From contig NC_077228.1 of assembly GCF_027887165.1 (NCBI RefSeq), forward strand, positions 213,331,635 through 213,395,634: 64,000 bases of DNA, written 5' to 3'. Positions 21,541 to 31,590 of this stretch are shown one piece after another; position 1 is the first letter of the stretch; every line of letters starts with the position of its first letter. Under the pieces are notes generated by a model that was not told the origin of the DNA, ran no database searches, and saw nothing but the letters and a program-made list of their open reading frames with translations. The position numbers and the translations under genes were made by a program. Source of the stretch: Monodelphis domestica (taxonomy: Eukaryota; Chordata; Mammalia; Didelphimorphia; Didelphidae).

Positions 21541-22114
21541 ACCTTGGGTGTCTTTGACGCTTAGTGGGAAGAAGACGGATAGTGATCCAACAATTCAGTA
21601 ATGGGGGCTAGAAAGGGAAAACCAAGATTTAGCAGTTCTCCTGGAAGTGAAGGGCAAGATGAAGCATTCAGGAGAAGAGGGGTGTACTTGACAGTTCAAA
21701 GCAGAAGGAGGCCTGAACAAAGGCCATTAGACTGCAACCTTAGCCATTTTCGATATCATTGGTAAAAAACAGAAAGGACTGCAAGGACTTGGGTGAGCCG
21801 TGAGAAAGTAAAGGTCAAGGGTATATTACTCTAAGAATTTGGCTGTGAAATCAATCAATTGGTCAGTAAACATTTATTAAATGTCTGCTATGTGCCAGGC
21901 ACTGTATGTTGCAATGCTGTGAAAGGGTAGAGGTGTAAGGAAGGATCGTTTCAGGAATAGCCAAGTCAAATGCAGGGTTTGGTGTTTTTTTAAAAGATGG
22001 AGCGGAGCTGGGCACGTTTACATGTGGTAAGAGAAGACCAAGAAGGGGAGCCTGAAAATGAGAGGGAATAATCGAAGGGGTAGGCTCCCCAAAAGGAAGA
22101 AAAGGTATGGAATG

Positions 22115-22555
22115 TTATTGATTCATTCAGTCCTGTTCAACTCTTTGTGAACCCATGAACCACAGCTCTCCGTGGAGTTTTCTTTTTTTTTTTCATTATC
22201 AATATTTTCTTTTTACCAATTACATGAAATAAATTTCCACAGAAGTTTTCCAAAGTTATAGCATCCAAATTGTTTCTCTCCCTGCCCCCCTCCCAGAGCT
22301 GGCAAGCAATTCGATCTGGGTTATACATGTATTATCATGCAAAACACATTTCCATATTTTTGTAAGAGAATACTCATAGAAAACCAAAACCCTCCATGAG
22401 TTTTCTTGGCAAGGACACTGATTTGTCATTTCCTTTTCCCGTGGATCCAGTGAACCCTTTTGTCAGGCAATCAGAGGTTAATCAGAGGTTTGCCCAGGGT
22501 CACCCAGATGGGAAATTATCTGAGGCTATATTTGAACTCATGGCTTCCTAACTCT
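22115..22555 (-). repeat. SINE family B, split by an L1 tail
   Basis: RTE-like end at 22125-22183, remainder 22394-22555. The antisense L1 3' end at 22184-22393 is bordered by GAGTTTTC on both sides, a target duplication. Confidence 0.78.
22184..22393 (-). mobile_element. L1 3' end insertion
   Basis: Poly-T start then antisense L1 3' UTR (CCAATTACATGAAATAAA, TTTCCATATTTTTGTAAG). Confidence 0.75.
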
Positions 22556-22559
22556 TAAC

Positions 22560-23310
22560 CATTGGATGAAGAGTTCATAAATTTTTGAAAAGAGAAGCAT
22601 ACTAATAAACCATTGGTAGAGCTGCAAAATAGTTCACTTCTTCTGGAAAGTCGTTTGGAATTTTGCTTGAGTGACTAAAATATTGATCCTCTTTGGCCCA
22701 AGGAGGACTCTGAAACATCCACAATAGCACTTTTGGGTAGCTTTGAAGAAATGGGAAAAAAAGAGGAGCCAATCTGTTGAGGAAGGTCTAAACTGTGATA
22801 CATTGAATGTGCTGCACTGTAAGAGATAAAAAGACTTGAACAAGCTAATACTGAATGACATCCTCAGCTCCTGGAAAACAATATTCAAAAGGATTATGAT
22901 GACATAAATGAAAAAGAGCAAAAACAAAAATCAAAGTGAATATTGCAGAATAATAATGATTAAGCTTTGCTCTGGATAAGAGATTTTTAAAAATGCATCT
23001 TCTCTTTCCTCTTCATGAAGATGGAGCACTATGGGTGTGGGATATATATAGTATCAGATTTTGTGGATGTTCTGGATAGTTTTGCTGAATTGTTTTTTTT
23101 TCTCATTTAAAATCTTTGTTAGAAGGAATGGTTCACAATATGGAAGTATGTTTCCCAGATAATTCATATATAACCCATTTACTGTCTCCGAGAGAGGGCA
23201 GGCAAGGGAGAAAGGAGAAAGGTTTGGATCTTATAATTTTGGAAAATGTATGTTGAAAAATTTTTTTACACAATTGGGAAAATAAAATATCTTTGAATTA
23301 AAAAAAAAAA
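22560..23310 (+). mobile_element. Old L1 LINE 3' end
   Basis: Diverged sense L1 with the tail motifs GGGAGAAAGGAGAAAGG and CACAATTGGGAAAATAAA; no usable frame. Confidence 0.55.
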
Positions 23311-23869
23311 GGAATTGTTCACCATTCTAGGGGGAAGGAGAGGGATATGCTTTATTGTTTATTCCTCTATCTGAAAGTTAATTTCTTTAATTACACATGT
23401 AAGCAACAAACAACAATACTGCTAACAGCACCTTTAACTTTGTCACTAATAGAAATTGCTGTATTCCTTTTTTCACATTCTATTATTTTGTAGAAATATT
23501 GAAATCCCATTTACATAGAAGATTACTTCAAAATTAGTATAGTTATTTGACCTGGAAACAGATCACCCCATATTACAGTCTTCTTAAATGCAGACTATAT
23601 TTCACTGATTCCCTTTATAATCATATATATCTTATTTTATGGATTAAACATTATTATGATGATTTTATGAGTCACTACACTATAAGTGGGGTCCATCATA
23701 TACATATACAACATACAGATATGGTCATTGATCTAAATGAGCTAAGAGGGATATACTTTAAAGTCAAAATGATATAACATGAAAATATCAGTATGTTTTT
23801 TTAAAGAGCACAAGTAGGGAGTATTGACTTTGTCAAGAAGGGCCACCTTTTACTCAGATATTAGAGCAG

Positions 23870-24330
23870 GAAAAAAATGGAAAATAAGGAATTTTCTCTC
23901 AATTGAGGAATGGCTGAACAGATTGTGGTATCTGATGGTAATGGAATATTATTGTACTATAAGGAACAATGAACTGCTTGATTTCTATAAGAACTGGAAG
24001 AACCTCCATGAACTGATGCAGAGTGAAATGAACAGAACCAAGAGAACATTGTACACAGAAAGTGAAATATTGTGGAATGACCAAAATTAATCAACTATGC
24101 TACTAGCAGCAATGCAATGATCCAGGACAATCCTGAGGGACTTATGAGAAAGAACTGTGGGAGCAGAAATGCAGAAGAGAAACATATGATTTATCACTTG
24201 TTTATAGGTGTACATGATTTGGGATTTTGGTCTTAAAAGATTACTGTATTTCAAAAATGAATATGGAAAGGGACAATAGTATATAATTGAACTCTGCAAT
24301 TATAAGACCAAGATCATGAAGGAAGGAAAA
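23870..24330 (+). mobile_element. L1 LINE, C-terminal ORF2 and 3' UTR
   Basis: Translates in one frame as MEYYCTIRNNELLDFY, then ELMQSEMNRTKRTLYT, the extreme C-terminus of L1 ORF2, followed by 3' UTR. Confidence 0.8.
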
Positions 24331-24394
24331 TGAGGCCAGAAAAGTGGAAATAGATGGAAAGAATAAGAAAGTCCTGGAAGTTGGGTTTAGGGGG

Positions 24395-24585
24395 ACAACT
24401 AGGTGGCTCAATGGATAGAGGTCCAGGTCAAAAGAAAGGAAGTCCCACAGTTCAAAACTAGCCTCAGATACCCACTAGGTGTGTGACCTTGGGCAAGTCA
24501 CTTAACTCTAATTGCCTAGCCTTTTACTATTCTTTTGTCTTGGACCCAGTACTTAGTATTGGTTCCAAGCTGGAAGAAGGGCAGA
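24395..24585 (+). repeat. tRNA-headed SINE, family A
   Basis: Sense copy, CAACTAGGTGGCTCAATGG head to GGTTCCAAGCTGGAAG. Confidence 0.82.
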
Positions 24586-24627
24586 ACCAAGATGGCAGCT
24601 TAGTATCAGCCAAGCTGGAAGGCCAAC

Positions 24628-24628
<1 letters not shown>

Positions 24629-24677
<49 letters not shown>

Positions 24678-24694
24678 ACGCACACGCACACGCA
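24629..24694. repeat. (CA)n microsatellite
   Basis: CA units, then CACACG-type variants. Confidence 0.95.
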
Positions 24695-24767
24695 CGTAAT
24701 ATTAAAGCTCCTACCACAGTAAAGAACACAAAATAGGTGCAGAGGAAGCATTTTCATTGGATTATTT

Positions 24768-25134
24768 TTTAGATATAATACTATTGCACATCTAGTAGGC
24801 TATAGTATAGTATAAACATAATTTTTTTAAACCTTTATCTTCCATTTTAGAATCACTTCGGTGTATTGGTGCCAAGGCAGAAGAGCCATAAGGGCTAGGC
24901 AATGGGGATTAAGTGACTTGCCCAGGGACACACGGCTGGGAAGTGTCTGAGGTCAGATTTGAACCCAGGACCTCCCATCTCTAGGCCTGGCTCTCCATCC
25001 ACTGAGCTACCCAGCTATCCCCAAACAGTTTTTATATGTACTGAGAAACTAAAATATTTGTGTGACTCCTTTGATTGCGATATTCACTTTATTGCAGTGG
25101 ACTAGAACAAGACCTGCAATATCTCTGAGATATG
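24768..25134. mobile_element. Tigger-like (pogo/Tc1-mariner) DNA transposon end, split by a SINE
   Basis: 24768-24821 and 25023-25134 read on from one another. The right end, GCAATATCTCTGAGATATGC CTGAG, with TTGCGATATTCACTTTATTG before it, matches from memory the terminal sequence of Tigger1. Only the end of the element is present. Confidence 0.65.
24822..25022 (-). repeat. tRNA-headed SINE, family A, inserted in Tigger-like element
   Basis: Antisense copy ending ACCCAGCTATCCCC. Confidence 0.88.
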
Positions 25135-25135
25135 C

Positions 25136-25730
25136 CTGAGTTGAAATTCTTGAGTATGAGGGCAAGGTAGACTGTGAGATGTATTGGGAATTCCTTAAAG
25201 AGCAGAGAATATGTGAAATTGAAAAGCTTTTAAATAAACAAAGAATGCAGCAAGGTAAGAAGGGAAATATCAATTGGGGGGAATTGCATCAATTTTCTTT
25301 GACAGGGATCTGCTTTCCAATATATTGATTATCCAGTCATGTCTGACTCTTTGTGACCCCATTTTTGGGTTTTTCTTGGCAAAGATACTGAAGTGGTTTC
25401 CATTTCCTTCTCCAGCTCGTTTGACAGATGAGGAAACTGAGGCTAAAAAAGTGACTTCCAGGGTCATGAAGTTTAGTGTTGGAGACTGGGTTCAAATTCC
25501 TGAGTCTTCCTGTCTCCAAGCCTAGTGCTGTATCCACTGCACCACCTAGTGGAGCCATCCAATATATGACGAACTAACAAAACAGATGGCTAGCTACCAT
25601 TCTTCAAAAGATAAATGGTATCATTGGCTTTTGGAGGGGGGAAGGGAAAGAACATGAATCGTGTAACTGGGGGGAAATTTTCTAAATTAAATAAATAAAC
25701 TTAATTTAAAAAAATTAAAAAAAGATAAAT
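25136..25730 (+). mobile_element. Old L1 3' end, split by a family B SINE
   Basis: L1-like sequence at 25136-25325 resumes at 25568 and ends in an A-rich tail. Confidence 0.5.
25326..25557 (-). repeat. SINE family B, complete, with 10-bp target duplication
   Basis: Flanked by TCCAATATAT at 25316-25325 and 25558-25567. Begins (plus strand) with the RTE-like end GACTCTTTGTGACCCCAT and finishes at the head ACCACCTAGTGG. There is no poly-A tail. Confidence 0.9.
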
Positions 25731-25734
25731 GATA

Positions 25735-26240
25735 TAAGGATATGAATAAATACTTCTCAAAAGAATTGCAAAATAAGTAACAACCATATGAAAGACTGCT
25801 CCAAGTAATTAATCACAAGAGTATTGAAAAACAGAAAAAAATAGAAAAAACTAAAACCTCTTAACTTAGCAGATTGACAGAGATAAAAAACAGTGGAAAT
25901 GGGCCATGTTAAATGGATTTCTGGAAAGCAGGTAGACTTGTACTTTGTGAAGCTTTGAATGAATCTGACTATTCCAAAAAGTAATTTTAAAAAGCGGCTA
26001 AAATGCCCCTGTGCCCTTTAACATAGAGATCCCATTGTTGGATATGTATCCCAAAGAGAAATGTTATATGTACACCAAAATAGTAAAGAACTGGAAACAA
26101 AATAGGTGGTCATCAATTGGGGAACGGCCAAACAAAAGGTGGTATCTGAATGTGATGGAGGATAATTATGTCATAAGAAACAATATGAAAAATTCACAGA
26201 AACAAAGGAATTCATATGAATTATTATAAGCAAATGTAAA
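25735..26240 (+). mobile_element. Old L1 ORF2 end and 3' region
   Basis: CATCAATTGGGGAACGGCC and GAGGATAATTATGTCATAAG correspond to the L1 ORF2 C-terminal region; heavily decayed. Confidence 0.6.
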
Positions 26241-26251
26241 TAAGAGAAGAA

Positions 26252-26615
26252 AAAAAAGGCAGTTAGGTGGCTTAGAGACACTACCTAGCTGTGTGACTCC
26301 AGGCAAGTCACTCAACCCTCACTGCCTATCCATGTGTTGGTAAGCCTATGGCATGTGTACTTGTGAGTGCCCACAGTGTTTGAGGACATTTTTCACATGT
26401 CCTGCCTCTCTGTCCAGCTGTCCATTGCAAGCACTTCCTCCCTCTGCTCTCTGGGGTAATGCAGGGGGCTTGTAGGGGGCTCACAGGTGGCTTGAGGGTG
26501 CCGTTTGGACTCACAATCTTTAAAAGGTTCACCAACACTGGTTAGCCCTTACCACTCTTCTGCCTTAGAACTAATACTTAGTCCTGGTTCTAAGATGGAA
26601 GGTAATAATTTTTTA
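26252..26615 (+). repeat. SINE family A, split by a hAT-like element
   Basis: Halves at 26252-26330 and 26544-26615. The SINE stretch that should read CCTAGCCC is present in altered form on both sides of the insert. Confidence 0.75.
26331..26543. mobile_element. Short non-autonomous hAT-like DNA transposon
   Basis: About 210 bp with inverted ends: GTGTTGGTAAGCC at the left and GGTTCACCAACAC at the right. Both flanks repeat a decayed copy of the 8-bp SINE stretch CCTAGCCC, which fits hAT target duplication. It resembles hAT relics described in opossum (OposCharlie/hAT1_MD type, from memory). Confidence 0.6.
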
Positions 26616-26849
26616 AGTTGTAAATAAGACATAGGAAGACTATTCAAAATTACTGTAATAATATCAATGGAAAGGAGGAGAAATTATATGGTATGTAAAT
26701 ATTAAGATTTGAGAAAATGTACTTCCTCCCTTCATTGTAGAAGTGAGGAACTATAGTTATGAATTATATCATTAACTGACAGACTCAGTTGAAGTATTGA
26801 TTCACTTTGATGAGTTGGGCTTTTTTCTCTCTTTAAAAAAAAATTGTTA

Positions 26850-27190
26850 GAAGGTATGCTTCCCCAGCATTTGGGGAATCATTATATTATGGTGTATGAA
26901 TGTATTGGAATACTATGGTTCTATAAGAAATGATGAAAAGGATGGTTTCTGTGAAACTTAGGATGATGCGCAGTGAAGTGAACAGAACCAGAATATTTTA
27001 TATAGTAATAACACCATTTTAAAGAAGAACAATTTCAAAAAACTTAAGTGATTAAACACAATAACCAACTCTGATTTCAGAGGATTGATCATGAAGAATG
27101 CTGCTCACCTTCTGATGGAGAGATGATAGGCTCAGGGTACAGAATAAGACATTTTCTTTCTTCATGTGCATGTATATATGTATGTACACA
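26850..27190 (+). mobile_element. Old L1 3' end
   Basis: GCGCAGTGAAGTGAACAGAACC and following sequence match L1 tails elsewhere in the window. Confidence 0.55.
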
Positions 27191-27198
27191 CACCTATA

Positions 27199-27410
27199 TA
27201 TTTTTTAAAAATCCTAACCTTATGTTTTAGAATAAATACTGTGTTTTCATTCTAAGGCAGAAGAGGAGGAAGGGCTAGGCAATGGGGGTTAAGTGACTTG
27301 CCCAGGGTCACACAGCTGGGAAGTGTCTGGGGCCAGATTTGAATCTAGGACCTCCCATCCTCCCATCTCTAAGCCTGGCTCTCACTCCACTGGGCCACCC
27401 AGCTGCCCCC
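27199..27410 (-). repeat. tRNA-headed SINE, family A
   Basis: Antisense copy ending ACCCAGCTGCCCCC, with a small internal duplication of TCCCATC. Confidence 0.9.
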
Positions 27411-27520
27411 TGATTGATTATTCTTAATTGTTATAAGGGTTCTGCTTCTCACCTCCAGTGGGGAGGGAGGATAGTTGGTGATAGGAAGATAAAATAGAAT
27501 TTTGTTAATGGTAAAAAACA

Positions 27521-27572
27521 ATATATATATATATATATACATACATACATATCTATCCGTCCATCCATCCAT

Positions 27573-27604
<32 letters not shown>

Positions 27605-27769
27605 ATCTCTCTCTCTCTCTCTCTCTGTCTCTCTGTGTCTCTGTCTCTGTCTCTCTCCCTCTCTCCCTCCCTCTTTCTGTCTCCTCTCTTCTCTGTCTCC
27701 TCTCTCCTTCTCTCTCTCTCTCTCTCTCCCTCTCTCCCTCTCTCCCTCCCTCTTTCTGTCTCCTCTCCT

Positions 27770-27827
<58 letters not shown>

Positions 27828-27840
27828 TCTCCCTCTCTCC

Positions 27841-27923
<83 letters not shown>
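27521..27923. repeat. Compound microsatellite: (TA)n, (CATA)n, (TCCA)n, long (CT)n
   Basis: The CT tract from 27573 to 27923 is about 350 bp with CTCC and CTGT variants. Serine/leucine or arginine/glutamate frames in it are artefacts. Confidence 0.97.
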
Positions 27924-27926
<3 letters not shown>

Positions 27927-28049
27927 TATGTACACACACATATAAAGAAGAAAACGTTTCCTAAGTAGCAGATGGGAGGGATATCTTCATATATGAATGT
28001 GATCTTTTAAAAGGCATCAATAAAAATAAGATAAAAAATTAAAGAAAAA

Positions 28050-29240
28050 GAATGGTCTGGAGGCCAGCAGATGAGTGTGACAGAGATCTGGACTGGGCGA
28101 TATGGATGAATGGAGTCAAAGTCAAAGTAGAAGAGGTTGTAGGGGGCTGGTCTGGAAGTGGCAATAGGAGCAAGGAATGGGCCCATTCATCTCCAGGACC
28201 AACATGTTGGGGTCCATGAGAGGAGCATCCCTTATTGGAGATTCTCTATCTTCTGGAGAATCAAGTTTCCATTAACCTCAAAAGAAAGAGAGGATTTGAA
28301 GGGATACAGGGTGGATGGAAGTTAAGAGGAGACACAGAGGATATGAGTGGTAGTCCTGGGGTAGGGCTGAGATGAAGGATCAGAGTTTGGAGAGGAGGGA
28401 AAGAGTTTTGCTTGGACACCGGGCTAAGAGGAGCAGGAGCTGGGCGCTTGTCAACCACAGAATGGGGGAAGAGCTGGCTGACTGGGGTATCCCACCTCCT
28501 CTAGTGCCATGCTGCCTGAGCTCAGTCGGTGCAGACAGGTGATGGATCCCTGTTGCTGATCCCTGTAAACCTAAGTGAGCTGGACATGTAGACTGTGGGT
28601 AGAGGCAGCAGCTATTTTGGCCACTGAGTAACTGGTATTCCACTCTCATCCCAAGTTGGTGAGAAAGGAGGCATCCATAGATGGAGCAGGTGCCCAGAAG
28701 GCCAATGTGTAATAAATGTTTGACTGAAGGAACTGAATCGAAAGCCCAAGTTACATAGGCCTCCTGGTGTGCTCCCTGGGATGGAGCCTAGCCCCCCTGC
28801 CCTGGGCTGGAAAGGGAGAGGAAGAGTGGGGCAGATTGCACCGAAAGACACCCATTAGTCATCCAGGTCCCCTGGGGGGCACCCAATAGTCTAGGGTGAC
28901 CCATGACCATTACCTTTCCTTAACCTGGCCACTGCCTTCTTACCTTTCCCTTTAGCTGCTGCCCAGAGGTCTCCCTTCCAAGGCCTACCCCTCTGCTTTG
29001 GGGGATTGCCGGTGGCTCAGCTGGGTGACTTCACAATTCAAGCCTCATCAACCCCAGAATTCTCCCTGTGATGTCAGTGAATGCCCAGGAGGAAGTGGGG
29101 GTGGGGAGAGGTTGGCAACCATGGTGGCAAAGATCCTAAGTTGAGTGGGCTGGTGAGCCAGGTCTTGTCTCCAGGGGCCAGATGGGCTCCCTGGGAGGTC
29201 GTGTGGCAAATGAACTCTAGGACTTGATTAAATAGATCAC
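28050..29240. other. Unique intergenic DNA between TRIM and KCTD2
   Basis: GC-richer than its surroundings and free of SINEs. No protein-coding exon is supported. A candidate promoter and first exon of the TRIM gene lies inside it at 28944-29110. Confidence 0.45.
28944..29110 (-). promoter_or_regulatory. Candidate TRIM promoter and non-coding first exon
   Basis: On the minus strand an ETS-like ACTTCCTCC (near 29095) and a CRE-like TGACATCA (near 29071) are followed about 130 nt downstream by a strong donor, GGGAAAG before GTAAGAAGG (exon would end at 28944). The TRIM ATG exon has an acceptor-like tract just upstream of its start. All of this is inference; a 12.6-kb first intron would be needed. 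Confidence 0.25.
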
Positions 29241-29289
29241 AGACCTAGAGATGGCCTCAGTTCCCTTGAAGCTCTAGGTCTGTGAGTAG

Positions 29290-29570
29290 ATGAGTAAATA
29301 GCCGAAGAGGGGTAATGACATTCCCACTATATAGGGTCAATAGCAGAGCTGGGATTTGAACGCAAAATCTCTTTAGTTTTGGCTCATAATGTTAAACTAC
29401 ACCGCATCCTTTCAGTCCTGTAATTCATTTCCCACGACCTCCCCAGCAGCCCACTTAGAGATGAAGAAACTGAAGTTCAGGGAGGTTAAGGGACAAATGT
29501 GCCTCAGTCACTCGAAAATAAGCATTTGAAGCAGGAAATTGGACTAGTTCATATCTGGGATCCCTTCCAG
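29290..29570 (+). repeat. Two old MIR-like fragments
   Basis: 29290-29385 (AGCAGAGCTGGGATTTGAAC) and 29440-29570 (GATGAAGAAACTGAAGTTCA). Confidence 0.6.
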
Positions 29571-29837
29571 CTCTCCTAGGAATAAAGGAAAACATTTTTT
29601 TTCACAGAAACAAACTTTTATTTTGGGGCAAGAATAATTTTGTTGCTAAAGTGAGCCAATGGTATCAAAGGAGTGATTGTATTTCCTGAAAGAACTGCCC
29701 ACAGGCGATTTTAAGTTCAAAACAATTTTCACACCAAATGTCAGGGTGTCCCCTATGAATACCTCCATGTAAGTAGGAATTATGATTTGGGCATTTAGAC
29801 TATGCAAGTTGCTTTCCCAACCTCAGTTAACAGGCAT

Positions 29838-30001
29838 TTATTTATTTATAAAACTCTTACCTTCTACTTTAGAATCAATACTTTGTTCCAAGGCAAAAAG
29901 AGTGGTAAAGCCTAGGGAATGGGGGTTAAGTGACTGGGGTCATATTTGAACCTAGGACCTCCCATTTCTAGGCCTGCTTCTCAATCCACTGAGCTGCTCT
30001 C
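29838..30001 (-). repeat. tRNA-headed SINE, family A
   Basis: Antisense copy with a deletion in the box region. Confidence 0.82.
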
Positions 30002-30103
30002 CAACAAGCACATTGCTAAGACCTGAGAATACCAGGGTTAAAAAAAAAGTGATCCCTGCTCCCCTAGAGCTTATATTCTAAAAAAAAGAACACAACTAAG
30101 TTA

Positions 30104-30299
30104 TGGGCAGCTGGGTGGCTGATTGAGAGCCAGGCCTAGTGATGGCAGGCCTTAGGCTCAAATATGACCTCAGACACTTCCTAGCTGGGTAGCCCTGGGC
30201 AAGTCACAACTCCAACTGCTTTGTCCTTGCCCCTCTTCTGCCTTGGAACTAATATTTAGTAGTGATGCCAAGACAGAAGGCAAGGATTTAAAAAAAAAT
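30104..30299 (+). repeat. tRNA-headed SINE, family A
   Basis: Sense copy, GGGCAGCTGGGTGGCTGATT to an A9 tail. Confidence 0.87.
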
Positions 30300-30734
30300 A
30301 GATGAGGATTAGTGATCTCTTCAGTGTGAAATGAGGGACACAGGCTTCTCTCTCCCAGGTACTGATAGGCACCCAGTAGGTATTAGGTAAATTTGTCACC
30401 CCATCTGCTTACTTTGCTGCAAAGTGTCACCTGGCCAGCTACTTAGACCTTCCCATATAGTTCATCTATTGCCTTTTGGTTTGCAACACTTTCTTGGCAC
30501 CCTGTTAGGGATGGATGAGGTGGCAGATTTCAAGATTTTGGTTACTGTTTTCCAGCTCAGTCCACATGACATCATTACCTATGCCTGATAGGGCCCAGAC
30601 AGAGAATGGTGCCAAGAAATTCATTATCCAGGAATCTGAAGGGAATCAATGGCTTTTATGAGACAAAATCACTTTGAAGGGATTAAAAAGCACTTACACA
30701 GGAGTTGCAAGATTCATAAATTTATTTTACTCTC

Positions 30735-30740
30735 TTTATT
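30735..30740 (-). promoter_or_regulatory. KCTD2: Polyadenylation signal of KCTD2
   Basis: AATAAA on the minus strand in the context GTCAATAAAGAGAG, with a second TTTATT at 30721-30726. It ends a long repeat-poor stretch that begins at the KCTD2 stop. Confidence 0.65.
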
Positions 30741-31484
30741 GACAAAAAAAATCACAGCATTTCAAATGTTATTCAAACACTAACAGTAGCAAAGGGCACC
30801 AACAAGTGACAGATACAGTATCACACATCAGAATTGCAGGCAACACTGAGGGCACGGGAGTCCTGTCCCTGCTGGGGTGCTGCCCTCTTCTCTCTCATCT
30901 CTGGCCCCTCCTCCCCAGCACCTCAGTGTCACCCCTGAGATCAGTTAGAAATGTGCAGAAACAAAGACACATTAGAGGAGGTTGGGCCTTTCCACACCCT
31001 CCCTCCCATCTCACTGCCAGGAAATGGATTAGGCCTCTGGGACTTGAAAGGACCCTGCTTCCCCACGTGGGCGCAGGGCACCTCCTTATGGAGATGCCAG
31101 CCCTTTCACTGCATCACCGCGACAATCTCAAGAGCAGGCAGTTGTTAAGAGGGGAATAAAAAGGCAGAAGGGGCACATCTTTCAACATGGCTGTGCTGAA
31201 TACAATGGACAAGACTGTGAATAACTTGAGATACTGGACCACGTTGATAGGTAAACCCAACAGGGATAAGGCTAGCTCTCCTTGTGCGACAAAGCTTTTT
31301 GAGCCTGTTATCTTGTTTCAGACAGGGGCTTCTATAAGGTGGCTTGAGCTACAGAAACCAAACCAATTGAATCATCTGTTGTATCAATTCTAAAATTTGA
31401 AAGGGGATTGGATTTCTAAAACTGCTGGAAATTTAGTTTTTTAATAGCATTGGGATACAGTGGAGTAACTTGCTAAATACCAAT

Positions 31485-31590
31485 TAGCCTGTAAGAGCTC
31501 TGAGGGCAGGGCCCTCATACACTATCCGTCTCTCTCAAGCGCCTAGTTGCACTAGCCCCAAAGTAGATGCTTGGTATTTCTTGATTATCT
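31485..31590 (+). repeat. L2 LINE tail fragment
   Basis: GTAAGAGCTCTGAGGGCAGG to GTAGATGCTTGGTATTT, the usual L2 3' end pattern, decayed. Confidence 0.55.

Noticed and set aside
27449-27964. Arg-Glu and Ser-Leu frames on both strands
   Set aside because: Translations of the (CT)n tract.
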